Shown in pieces: positions 7,212 to 13,334 of a stretch of 13,841 nt of DNA. Position 1 is the stretch's first letter. Each line of letters begins with the position of its first letter. Source of the stretch: Bin5 sp034428435 (GTDB lineage Bacteria > Chloroflexota > Anaerolineae > Caldilineales > Caldilineaceae); NCBI GenBank assembly GCA_034428435.1, contig DAOUHY010000476.1, forward strand, positions 1 through 13,841. The letters run 5' to 3'. Below the pieces are notes generated by a model. That model was not told the DNA's origin, did no database searches, and saw only the letters and a program-made list of their open reading frames with translations. The position numbers and the translations under genes are program-made.

Positions 7212-7858
7212 TGCGCTTCCTCCTCGGACGGCGTATTCCCCTGCAACTGGATCGGACTGCGGTTCACAGTTCCTTGCGTTCCCGGTTCGTTGTTTGAGTG
7301 CCTGTACGCCAGCTTCAACGGCTGCCACGACTGCCACTTAAGCAGTGGCGAGGCCGCAGTCTGGGCAACTTGGGCCTGACCGATAGGGCTGTCGGTCAGG
7401 CTGCGCGCCACCGCCACCTCATCACAGTGGTGGAACTTGGGGCAGTAGATACAGTCCTGCCACAGCTTGGGGCTGATGCTCCAACGGTCCACAACCTCAA
7501 ACCCGAGCTTCTCGAAGAACCCTTCCTCCAGGGTGAGCGCACAGATCTGCGCATACCCGCGTGCCGTCGCCATCTGCACCAGTTCCTCCACGAGCCGCCG
7601 GCCAATCCCCTTGCCCTGCCCCGCCTGCGCCACCGCCAGCGAGCGTATCTCCACCAGCTGCTCGGTCAAGGCCACCAGAGAGCCGCATCCCAGCAGCAGA
7701 CCGCCGTCCGCCTTGGCCGCCAGCCAGTCCGGCAGCGACTGCAGAATACTCTCCTCAGTGCGCGGCAGCATCACGTTCTCCGCCGCAAAACCATTGACCA
7801 AGGCGGCAATGTCACCAATGTCACCTTCATCAGCCGGCTGAATACAGATATCTTTCAT
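7208..7858 (-). CDS. argA: N-acetylglutamate synthase, short GNAT form
   Basis: This 216-residue GNAT protein is likely the enzyme that acetylates glutamate to start arginine synthesis. The acetyl-CoA loop is QGKGIG at 81-86. After the fold comes a cysteine cluster, C136-IY-C139-PKFHH-C145-DEVAV, which I recognise from short ArgA-type synthases that lack the amino-acid kinase domain of the E. coli enzyme. Residues from about 151 form a polar tail of about 65 residues not typical of the family. Position between argD and carA strongly supports the role. The ATG at 7858 has only a weak GGGG just upstream and sits behind two hairpins in the argD-argA gap, so its translation may be limited. The 3' end overlaps carA by 4 nt. 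A GNAT for another amino acid is the alternative. Confidence 0.82.
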   Translation of the reverse strand: MKDICIQPADEGDIGDIAALVNGFAAENVMLPRTEESILQSLPDWLAAKADGGLLLGCGSLVALTEQLVEIRSLAVAQAGQGKGIGRRLVEELVQMATARGYAQICALTLEEGFFEKLGFEVVDRWSISPKLWQDCIYCPKFHHCDEVAVARSLTDSPIGQAQVAQTAASPLLKWQSWQPLKLAYRHSNNEPGTQGTVNRSPIQLQGNTPSEEEAQ

Positions 7859-7864
7859 AACCCC

Positions 7865-7902
7865 GGCCGCCCGCGGCCAGAAACTTCGCCATAAGCGAAG
7901 TT
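7865..7902 (-). other. Two hairpins in the argD-argA gap
   Basis: A perfect 8-bp stem, AACTTCGC with GCGAAGTT (7882-7889 and 7895-7902), has a 5-nt loop. It is followed on the minus strand by a GC stem GGCCG/CGGCC (7865-7869 and 7874-7878). Neither has a T-run, so they are unlikely to be terminators. They sit directly before the argA start and could affect processing, mRNA stability or ribosome access. Confidence 0.55.
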
Positions 7903-7928
7903 CACTGACTACTGACTACTGACTACTG
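7903..7928. repeat. Heptanucleotide tandem repeat, array 1 (GACTACT)
   Basis: Three perfect GACTACT units (7907-7913, 7914-7920, 7921-7927) with partial flanking units lie between the argD stop and the argA start. Related heptamer arrays occur at 9250-9280 and 13241-13275 with the same unit frame and similar sequence. Confidence 0.85.
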
Positions 7929-7931
7929 AAG

Positions 7932-9119
7932 TTACATCTCCTGCAGGATCCCGCCCAGCTTCGACACCGCCTGGGCCAACTCCTCTTTACTGATCGTCAA
8001 CGGCGGCACGAAGCGCAAAATCTTGTCGCCCGCGCTCAACAGCAGCAGTCCCGCTTCGTACCCCTTCTCCATCAGCGGCCCGGCCTCGATGTCCATTTCG
8101 ATGCCCACGATCAGGCCTCTGCCCCGGATCTCCAGAATATGCGGGCTGTTCAGCTCGGACAGCAGCTCAATCAGATACTCGCCCTTCTCCTTCACGTCGG
8201 CCAGAAACTCCGGATTCGACACCCGGTCCACCACCGTGGAGGCCACGTGCGTCGTGAACGGGTTGCCCGCAAAGGTGCTGGCATGATCGCCGGCATGGAT
8301 CGTATCCGCCACCTTCTGCTTCATCATGATCGCGCCGATAGGCAGACCGCCCGCCAGCGGCTTGGCCGCGCTCATCAGGTCCGGTTCCACGCCGTAGCCC
8401 TGATAGGCCCACAGGTCGCCGCTCCGCCCCAGCCCGCACTGCACTTCGTCAAAGATAAGCAGCGCACCGTGCTCGTCCGCCAGGTCCCGCAACCCCTGCA
8501 GAAACTCCGGCGTGGCCGGGTTGATGCCGCCTTCGCCCTGGATCGGCTCGACGATAATCGCGCACACCTTGTCGCTCATCTGCGCACGCGCGTCATCCAG
8601 GTCGTTGAACGTGGCGAAACGCACGCCCGGCATCAGCGGCTCGAACGGCTCCTGGTACTTCTCACGCGGCGTCGCCGCCAGCGCCCCGAACAGACGCCCG
8701 TGGAAGGCGTCGCTGAAGGCCAGAATCTCATACTTGTCCTCGTGGCCGTGCTCGCGCGCATACCGCCGCGCGAACTTGAACGCGCCTTCGTTTGCGCTTG
8801 CCCCACACAGGCAGAAATGCACCTTGTCCGCGAAACTGGTCTCGCACAGCTTCTTCGCCAGCCGCGTGTGCGGCTCCGTGTGATACAGGTTGCTCGTGTG
8901 GTACAGCCCGGAGGACGCGGCCTCCTTGATCGACTCCTCCACCTCGGCGTCGTTGTAGCCGAGCACGTTCACCGCAATGCCGGCCACCAGGTCCAGATAG
9001 GCCTTGCCCGTGCTGTCATACACCGTGCAGCCCTCGCCCTCCGTCAGCACAAACGGCGGCCGCCCGAAAACGCCGAGCACGTAATCCTTTTCGGCCTGAA
9101 TAATTTCCTCTGCGTTCAC
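7932..9119 (-). CDS. argD: Acetylornithine aminotransferase
   Basis: The 395-residue class III PLP aminotransferase converts N-acetylglutamate semialdehyde to N-acetylornithine with glutamate as amino donor. Seen are CGASANEGAFKFAR (105-118, phosphate-binding), FHGR at 139-142, EPIQGEGG, the pyridine-nitrogen Asp D224 in LLIFDEVQ, and the Schiff-base lysine K253 in SAAKPLAGGLPIGA, then HASTFAGNPF. The start is GTG at 9119, with a very strong AGGAGG (9130-9125) 5 nt upstream. Length and motifs are standard. It lies 146 nt after argB and 73 nt before argA. Paralogous ornithine or 4-aminobutyrate aminotransferases share this fold, but the operon context makes argD the clear choice. Confidence 0.94.
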   Translation of the reverse strand: MNAEEIIQAEKDYVLGVFGRPPFVLTEGEGCTVYDSTGKAYLDLVAGIAVNVLGYNDAEVEESIKEAASSGLYHTSNLYHTEPHTRLAKKLCETSFADKVHFCLCGASANEGAFKFARRYAREHGHEDKYEILAFSDAFHGRLFGALAATPREKYQEPFEPLMPGVRFATFNDLDDARAQMSDKVCAIIVEPIQGEGGINPATPEFLQGLRDLADEHGALLIFDEVQCGLGRSGDLWAYQGYGVEPDLMSAAKPLAGGLPIGAIMMKQKVADTIHAGDHASTFAGNPFTTHVASTVVDRVSNPEFLADVKEKGEYLIELLSELNSPHILEIRGRGLIVGIEMDIEAGPLMEKGYEAGLLLLSAGDKILRFVPPLTISKEELAQAVSKLGGILQEM

Positions 9120-9175
9120 TTTCTCCTCCTGAAGGGTCCTGTTTTATTCGTAAACCACTCAGCCTTTCCCCATCC

Positions 9176-9192
9176 GCCTCCCAAACGGAGGC
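9176..9192. other. Short hairpin in the argB-argD gap
   Basis: A perfect 6-bp stem (GCCTCC with GGAGGC) and 5-nt loop lie midway between the argB stop and the argD start. No T-run follows on either strand, so it is not a terminator; it may only shape the intercistronic mRNA. Confidence 0.4.
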
Positions 9193-9249
9193 AAGCCAAG
9201 CGTCTTTTCACTCTCCCATACGCCAAAACCGCCCGCACACGGGGTCACT

Positions 9250-9280
9250 GACCACTGACTACCGACTACCGACTACCGAC
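9250..9280. repeat. Heptanucleotide tandem repeat, array 2 (GACTACC); contains the argB stop
   Basis: Units are GACCACT (9250-9256) then three GACTACC (9257-9277) and a partial GAC. The argB stop codon TAG (9268-9266) and its final codons lie inside the array, so the repeat has become the 3' end of the gene. The minus-strand unit is GGTAGTC. Confidence 0.85.
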
Positions 9281-10099
9281 CCCCGCCGTTCCAATAATTC
9301 CCGTCCCCCCGTCCTCCTGCACTCCGGCCAGATTCGTGATGACCGCCTGCGTGACGCCGCGCCTGACCGCGTCAACCGCGCTCCTCACCTTCGGCACCAT
9401 GCCGCCGCTGATACTCCCCTCAGTGATCCACTCTTCACACTGGTCCGCGGTGATGCCCCGCACGACCCGCCCGGCGATCAGAACGCCCGGCACGTTGCTG
9501 ACAAAAATCAACTTGATCGCGCCCATAGCCGCCGCAATCGCCGCCGCCACGTGGTCGGCATTCACGTTATAGCTGAGGCCGTCGTATGCCCCAATGCTGA
9601 TCGGGCTGATCACCGGCACAATATCCACCTCCAAAAGCGTGGTCAGCAGCTCGGTGTCAACATCCTGCACCTCGCCCACACGGCCCAGGTCGCCCTGCGG
9701 ATGCCACATCTTCTCCACAAAGACCGTGCCGTCGTCCACCCCGCTGATGCCGATGGCCCCCACATCCTCGTTCACAAACTGGCGCACGATCCGCTTGTTC
9801 ATCAGCCCGCTGAGCACCATCTCCGCCACGTCCAGGCTCGCCTCATCGGTGACCCGCAGCCCCTCGATAAACCGGGGCTCAAGCCCCAGCCGCCTCTGGA
9901 AATCGGCAATAGTCTTGCCGCCCCCATGTACGACTATCGGGCTCTTGCCGTCCTTCTGCAGACTCTTGACCGCCTGCACCAGGCCAAACAGAAAAGCGTC
10001 GTCGTCCAGCTCATTTCCGCCAATCTTGAGGATGACGACGTGGCGCCCTTTCCCCTGTTTCGGGTTTACGCTAAGCGTGTCGGATTCGCCCGGATTCAT
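9266..10099 (-). CDS. argB: Acetylglutamate kinase
   Basis: The 277-residue amino-acid kinase phosphorylates N-acetylglutamate. Motifs are K25-I-G-G, VVHGGGK (56-62), GLRVTD (80-85), NVNADHVA (178-185) and SGGMVPKV (231-238). The N-terminus before the first strand is only about 20 polar residues and lacks the leucine-rich helix (with ALPYI) of arginine-inhibited kinases. The enzyme is therefore predicted to be arginine-insensitive, like that of E. coli. The ATG at 10099 has GAGG upstream. The last codons and the TAG stop are made from heptamer repeat DNA, giving a GTAGVGSR tail. A LysZ-type aminoadipate kinase is the alternative; no lysW or lysX is present and the arginine leader upstream argues for arginine. 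Confidence 0.94.
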   Translation of the reverse strand: MNPGESDTLSVNPKQGKGRHVVILKIGGNELDDDAFLFGLVQAVKSLQKDGKSPIVVHGGGKTIADFQRRLGLEPRFIEGLRVTDEASLDVAEMVLSGLMNKRIVRQFVNEDVGAIGISGVDDGTVFVEKMWHPQGDLGRVGEVQDVDTELLTTLLEVDIVPVISPISIGAYDGLSYNVNADHVAAAIAAAMGAIKLIFVSNVPGVLIAGRVVRGITADQCEEWITEGSISGGMVPKVRSAVDAVRRGVTQAVITNLAGVQEDGGTGIIGTAGVGSR

Positions 10100-10162
10100 A
10101 AAGTTGCCTCGTGCCGTAGTTGGAGCACTGATTCTCTCGCGGCAAGCGGACCGGCGCAGGCT

Positions 10163-10927
10163 TCATACGCTGCGCCGCGCATGTTTTCTCTGCCGCATCA
10201 CCTCGTATGCCAGCGCCGCCGCCGCCGCAGTCGTGCCCAGGGACGGTTCGTAACTGATACGGTCGTACGGGATATGCAAACGTAAGTCGGCCTGCCTCGC
10301 AAACGACCGCGTAACACCCCGCTTCTCCCCACCTACCAGCAGAAACAGCGGGGCCGTCAGATCGACTTCATCCATCGGCAGCGCGTCCTCCTTCTGCGCG
10401 CAGGCCACCGTCAACCCCCGCCTCCGGTAAAAGTCCGCCGCCTCCGCAGCCGTCTCCGCCATCGCCATCGGCATCAGCTCCGACGCGCCCGCCGAAGCCC
10501 GCGCCACCGTCGCCGCCGCGCTCATCCAGTTGCGCGGCCGCAACGCCGCACCGTGCGCACCCATCGCGTACAGCGCCCGCAGCGCCTGTCCGAAGTTGAA
10601 CGGGTCTTCGATGCCGTCCAGCATCACCACAAATGCCGCTCCATTCCCCCTCGGCAGCAACGCCTCCAGGCCGACAAACTGCCGCTGCCCGGCCTCGGCC
10701 GCGATGCCGCCGTGGGAGGTACCCTGCGTGACCGCGTCAATTTCCGCCGTGTCAACCTGGACCACCGGTACATCGGCTTCCCTCGCCCGGTGTTGCAGCC
10801 AGCGCGCAGTCCGGTCCTGCCGGTCTGATCGCAGCAGCACGCGGTGCACCGCACGATACGGAGAACGCAGCGCCGCCGCCACCGAAATCTTGCCTTCCAG
10901 GTATGTGATAGTTTCTTGGTCGCTCAA
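10163..10927 (-). CDS. SpoU/TrmH-family RNA 2'-O-methyltransferase
   Basis: The 254-residue protein has the SpoU layout. An N-terminal substrate-binding part includes TSHGGIAAEAG (70-80). The knotted methyltransferase domain has motif 1 DGIEDPFNFGQALR (104-117), motif 2 LLVGGEKRGVT (197-206, with E201) and motif 3 IPYDRISYEPSLGTT (219-233). Motif 3 usually reads SLN; here it is SLG, so the conserved Asn is missing. The substrate (23S rRNA or tRNA) cannot be told. The start is TTG at 10927, the only ATG/GTG/TTG in frame after the upstream stop; its ribosome-binding site is poor (AAGG very close), so the true start could be non-canonical. It sits inside the arginine operon, 144 nt after argC and 63 nt before argB, with no obvious role in arginine synthesis. 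Confidence 0.86.
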   Translation of the reverse strand: MSDQETITYLEGKISVAAALRSPYRAVHRVLLRSDRQDRTARWLQHRAREADVPVVQVDTAEIDAVTQGTSHGGIAAEAGQRQFVGLEALLPRGNGAAFVVMLDGIEDPFNFGQALRALYAMGAHGAALRPRNWMSAAATVARASAGASELMPMAMAETAAEAADFYRRRGLTVACAQKEDALPMDEVDLTAPLFLLVGGEKRGVTRSFARQADLRLHIPYDRISYEPSLGTTAAAAALAYEVMRQRKHARRSV

Positions 10928-11071
10928 CGCCTTGCCCGATTCCGCCCGCTTCCGGCTTCCCCAAGGACATGCAACCCAGCCGTTGGCAGCTTGCCGTCTC
11001 CTGGTAATTCCATCTTAAAGGGCTGTGTGCCGCTGCCGGAAATTGACCCTGCCGGCGACCCCGAATGGCGC

Positions 11072-12106
11072 CTACTGCAATCCCGTCGTCTCGTCCAGCC
11101 CCACCGCAATGTTGTAGTTCTGGACCGCCTGCCCGCTGCCGCCTTTGATCAGATTGTCGATCGAAGCGGTGATGACATACTCGCTCCCATCCGGCAGCGT
11201 TGGGTCAGCCGGCGTGATGCCGATCGCGCAGCGATTTGTGCCCGCCGTGTGGGCCACGCTGGCCTGCTCCCCCGCGGGCAGCAGATGGATAAACGGCTCA
11301 CCCGCGTAGTTCTCCGCATAAAGCTCGCGGATACTTTCCTCGCTCACGCCGGCGGGCACGTCCACGTACATCGTGCTCAGAATCCCCCGGTTCAGCGGCA
11401 CAAGATGGGGCGTGAACAGAAACCTGTGGCCGCGCTTCCCTCCGTTGGCCGCTCCCAGCACCTGCTCCATCTCCGCGATATGCCGGTGACGGTGGCCGAC
11501 GTTGTAAGGCGTGATGTTTTCGTTGGCCTCAACGAACTGGTAGGTCAGGTTCGTCTTGCGGCCCGCCCCTGAAACACCGCTCATGCTGTCGATGATCACC
11601 CGTTCTCCAAGCCAGCCCGCCTTGGCCAGCGGATACAGGCCCAGATTGACGCTGGTGGGATAACAGCCGGGGTTGGCGATCAACTGTGCCCCGTCCAACT
11701 CGCTGCGGTACAGCTCGCACAGGCCGTAGCGGGCCTCCGCACACAGCTCCGGCGCCGTGTGGTCGATGCCGTACCAGCGCGTATAGACGTCTACGTCCTT
11801 CAAACGAAAGTCGGCACTCAGGTCAATCACGCGCACGCCGGCCGCGTAAAAGCGTTTCACCGCCTCCATCGACTCCGCATGCGGCAGACACAGAAATACG
11901 ACATCCACCTCTTCCGCACGCAGATAGGCACTCTCCAGGTTGATCAACGGGTAGTCCCAGGGCGTGCTGAAGATCTGGTCGAAGCGCTTGCCCGCATTGC
12001 GCTCGCTCGTCAGCCAGCCCACCTCCAGCTGCGGATGCCGGTGAATCAAGGTGATCAGCTCATAGCCGATATAGCCAGTTGCGCCGGCGATTCCTGCCTT
12101 ATGCAT
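11072..12106 (-). CDS. argC: N-acetyl-gamma-glutamyl-phosphate reductase
   Basis: The 344-residue enzyme reduces N-acetylglutamyl phosphate to the semialdehyde with NADPH. It has the N-terminal nucleotide-binding GIAGATGYIGYELI, the catalytic C148 in ANPGCYPTS, SGVSGAGRK (176-184) and the His-rich GHRHRHIAEMEQ (204-215), all standard for full-length ArgC. The ATG at 12106 is preceded by GAGGGAG at a good distance. It is the first gene of the operon. It is separated from its promoter by a leader of about 275 nt that holds an Arg-rich leader peptide and a terminator, so its transcription is probably attenuated in response to arginine. Confidence 0.95.
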   Translation of the reverse strand: MHKAGIAGATGYIGYELITLIHRHPQLEVGWLTSERNAGKRFDQIFSTPWDYPLINLESAYLRAEEVDVVFLCLPHAESMEAVKRFYAAGVRVIDLSADFRLKDVDVYTRWYGIDHTAPELCAEARYGLCELYRSELDGAQLIANPGCYPTSVNLGLYPLAKAGWLGERVIIDSMSGVSGAGRKTNLTYQFVEANENITPYNVGHRHRHIAEMEQVLGAANGGKRGHRFLFTPHLVPLNRGILSTMYVDVPAGVSEESIRELYAENYAGEPFIHLLPAGEQASVAHTAGTNRCAIGITPADPTLPDGSEYVITASIDNLIKGGSGQAVQNYNIAVGLDETTGLQ

Positions 12107-12208
12107 CTCTTCTCTCCCTCTCGCTTGCTGTCTCGACCTGGCCCGGAATGTTTACCGGCTGCCAAAGTCTGCTGAACGCGCTACCGCTGACCTCAATGCA
12201 CGCGACAT

Positions 12209-12236
12209 AAAAAAAGCCCCCCGTCCGGGGAGCTTT
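12209..12236 (-). terminator. Attenuator terminator in the argC leader
   Basis: On the minus strand the arm 12236-12227 (AAAGCTCCCC) pairs with 12222-12213 (GGGGGGCTTT) over ten positions, with one G-U pair and a GGAC tetraloop. The T-run is seven T at 12215-12209. It stands 103 nt before argC and 172 nt after the promoter -10, inside the leader rather than next to the OsmC stop at 12475. That favours attenuation over simple termination of the upstream gene. Confidence 0.88.
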
Positions 12237-12299
12237 GCAATCGGCTGATTCCCACTGAGGAAACCGGGCCCACGCGCAAATGCCCAGACGGCTGTCTGG

Positions 12300-12353
12300 T
12301 TATTGGCGGGGACGCCTCCTCAACTGGGTACTGCTTGTTTTGCTTGGGTTCAT
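12300..12353 (-). CDS. Arginine leader peptide MNPSKTSSTQLRRRPRQ
   Basis: This 17-codon frame from ATG 12353-12351 to TAA 12302-12300 has codons 12-14 and 16 all for arginine (AGG AGG CGT CCC CGC). It begins about 30 nt after the predicted transcription start and stops 64 nt before the terminator stem, as in classical leader peptides of amino-acid operons. The ribosome-binding site is weak (GAAG, 8 nt upstream). The peptide itself probably has no function; its translation would sense charged tRNA-Arg. AGG and CGT serve different arginine tRNAs, so the run samples several isoacceptors. Confidence 0.75.
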   Translation of the reverse strand: MNPSKTSSTQLRRRPRQ

Positions 12354-12389
12354 GCTTACATCTTCAGTGGAAAAACTAACCTGAGCGAC

Positions 12390-12418
12390 AGTCTAGCACG
12401 CGGCTTTCACGCTGTCAA
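12390..12418 (-). promoter_or_regulatory. Sigma-70 promoter of the arginine operon
   Basis: On the minus strand a perfect -35 TTGACA (12418-12413) is followed by 17 nt and a -10 TAGACT (12395-12390). Transcription should start near 12383-12381. The position between the OsmC stop and the leader peptide shows the arginine operon has its own promoter. Confidence 0.85.
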
Positions 12419-12436
12419 ACGCCATCGTATCCGAAA

Positions 12437-12454
12437 TGCATTCGATTTGCATTC
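12437..12454. promoter_or_regulatory. Direct repeat TGCATTC upstream of the arg promoter
   Basis: TGCATTC occurs at 12437-12443 and 12448-12454, an 11-bp period or about one helical turn. The first copy sits in the palindrome AATGCATT (12435-12442). The pair is centred about 30 bp upstream of the -35 box, a usual place for a regulator. The half-sites loosely resemble ArgR boxes, which is inference only. Confidence 0.35.
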
Positions 12455-12474
12455 AACAACCGCCACCCCGGTTC

Positions 12475-12948
12475 TCAATCAAGATCAACCATGCGCAGCT
12501 CGGTGGAAATATCGATGCTGCCCTCGAGACTGCGCGCCACCGGGCAGAACTGCGCATGGAACCCGTGTACCCGCTCCGCCGTCTCCCGCTGCTCCGGCGC
12601 CACTTTCAACGTGTACGTGGCGTGAATCCGCTTAATGACCAGTACATTGCCGTCTTTCTCGATCTCAGCTTCCACGTCGGCTGACAGGTAGCCGTCGCCC
12701 GCAGGTATCTTACGCGCCTCCAGCGCGCCCCCGAAGGTTCCCGTCAGTCAGCCGCCTGTGGCCGCATTGACATAGTCGAGCGTGGTGGCATGCGGCTCGT
12801 GAACGTCGGTGTCCACGCCGTAATGTTCGGCCACCTCCGAATGGACGCCGAACTTCGTGTGTCCATCCTCAGCCGGTAGAAACGCCCTGCGCAACGGCCC
12901 CTTCACCCGCTCAATGCGCACTTTCGAGCGATACGCGACATCTCCCAT
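12475..12948 (-). CDS. OsmC-family protein with in-frame TGA at the catalytic Cys (candidate selenoprotein)
   Basis: OsmC/Ohr proteins are small thiol peroxidases that reduce organic hydroperoxides through two cysteines. Reading through TGA 12750-12748 gives one continuous 157-residue product. It begins MGDVAYRSKVRIERV and contains YVNAATGG-U67-LTGTFGGALEARK, then HAQFC135PVARSLEGSIDI. Position 67 is where relatives have the peroxidatic Cys (AAAGC-LTGTF); the second Cys is kept. Both halves are in the same frame and conserved-looking, with no shift. A hairpin of five GC pairs plus one G-U (12728-12723 with 12717-12712) has loop UGGAG starting 25 nt after the TGA, in line with bacterial SECIS rules. 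The start is ATG 12948 with AGGAGG 6 nt upstream. The normal stop is also TGA (12477-12475). A nonsense mutation of TGC is the alternative. Confidence 0.82.
12712..12750 (-). promoter_or_regulatory. Candidate bacterial SECIS element with its UGA
   Basis: The UGA at 12750-12748 is followed by a stem GCGCGC (12728-12723) pairing with GCGCGU (12717-12712). The apical loop is UGGAG, with G at its second position. The UGA-to-loop distance is 25 nt; published bacterial SECIS models allow roughly 16-37 nt and require a G in the first two loop positions. The high GC content makes hairpins common, so this is support, not proof. Confidence 0.55.
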
Positions 12949-13140
12949 CTCATTCCTCCTCAACTTGACGTGTTCGGATCCCCACGCAGCCCGGTTTCCT
13001 GTACACGGCCAGCAAATCAGCGCCTGTATACGCCTACCTGACCATCAGGAACCATCACAGTGGGGTCAAACAGTGGTGTCGTACCCTGATGTAACATTGT
13101 AGACGCAGGGTTTCCGGACGGCAAACTGTCTCGCCGAACG

Positions 13141-13158
13141 GGTGCATCCCAAAATGGG
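13141..13158 (+). repeat. Interspersed repeat, left copy (GGTGCATCCCAAAATGGG)
   Basis: This copy and the one at 13590-13610, in opposite orientation, share GGTGCATCCCA followed by an A/T spacer and TGGGG. The core CCCAnnnTGGG is itself nearly palindromic. Both copies are flanked by a related AACTGTCTC motif (left 13124-13132, right 13617-13625), but on the plus strand in both cases, so the order of the boxes differs between copies. Confidence 0.55.
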
Positions 13159-13240
13159 GGCAGACTTCCCCACGCCTCAGGTCGCTGCGGAGCCCCAACC
13201 ATCTCGCGATCAACTCCGCATCAGAGTTAGCCCCTTCTCT

Positions 13241-13275
13241 GACCACTAACCACTAACCACTAACCACTGACCACT
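13241..13275. repeat. Heptanucleotide tandem repeat, array 3 (AACCACT/GACCACT)
   Basis: Five units: GACCACT (13241-13247), three AACCACT (13248-13268), and GACCACT (13269-13275). It is the longest of three related arrays in the window, all intergenic or at a gene end. Confidence 0.88.
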
Positions 13276-13291
13276 GCAGTTCCGGGCGGTC

Positions 13292-13334
13292 GGGCCTATT
13301 CGGCCCTCCCTTGTGCGGGGGCTCTGCCCCCGCA
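13292..13334. repeat. Paired GC-rich hairpins (REP-like)
   Basis: GGGCC/GGCCC (13292-13296 and 13302-13306) with a 5-nt loop is followed by a perfect 9-bp stem TGCGGGGGC/GCCCCCGCA (13314-13322 and 13326-13334) with loop TCT. No T-run follows either. It abuts the heptamer array and resembles intergenic palindromic repeats rather than a terminator. Confidence 0.6.

Larger units (their letters stand above)
12209..12383 (-). promoter_or_regulatory. Arginine operon leader RNA with alternative antiterminator and terminator folds
   Basis: RNA starting near 12383 carries the leader peptide (12353-12300) and three mutually exclusive pairings. Protector: CCCAG (12328-12324), in the codons just before the Arg run, pairs with CUGGG (12287-12283). 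Antiterminator: 12285-12282 and 12280-12276 pair with 12238-12230 with one bulged A; this takes up the AAGCUC of the terminator arm. Terminator: 12236-12227 with 12222-12213. A local hairpin CCAGAC/GUCUGG (12299-12294, 12289-12284) lies right after the leader stop. A ribosome stalled on the Arg codons would cover the protector strand and free the antiterminator. Structures were paired by eye and energies were not computed. Confidence 0.72.

Noticed and set aside
7212..7337. Longer carA from ATG 7337
   Set aside because: The added 42 residues are antisense-free overlap with the end of argA and are not part of any CarA; GTG 7211 has a strong ribosome-binding site and the standard N-terminus.
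12238..12285. T-box riboswitch instead of a leader peptide attenuator
   Set aside because: The leader has UGGGCCCGG (12272-12264) in a bulged helix, but it does not match the conserved AGGGUGGNACCGCG, and no stem I with specifier loop could be recognised. The Arg-rich open frame explains the architecture better.
12475..12963. Two separate genes or a frameshifted OsmC pseudogene
   Set aside because: Both halves are in the same frame, joined by a single TGA with no missing residues, so it is not a frameshift. The second half has no start signal of its own. The TTG at 12963 is rejected as start because AGGAGG lies inside it and serves the ATG at 12948.
7903..13275. CRISPR array
   Set aside because: The repeats are 7 bp units in direct tandem without spacers.
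13314..13334. Rho-independent terminator
   Set aside because: The stem is strong but no T-run follows on either strand.
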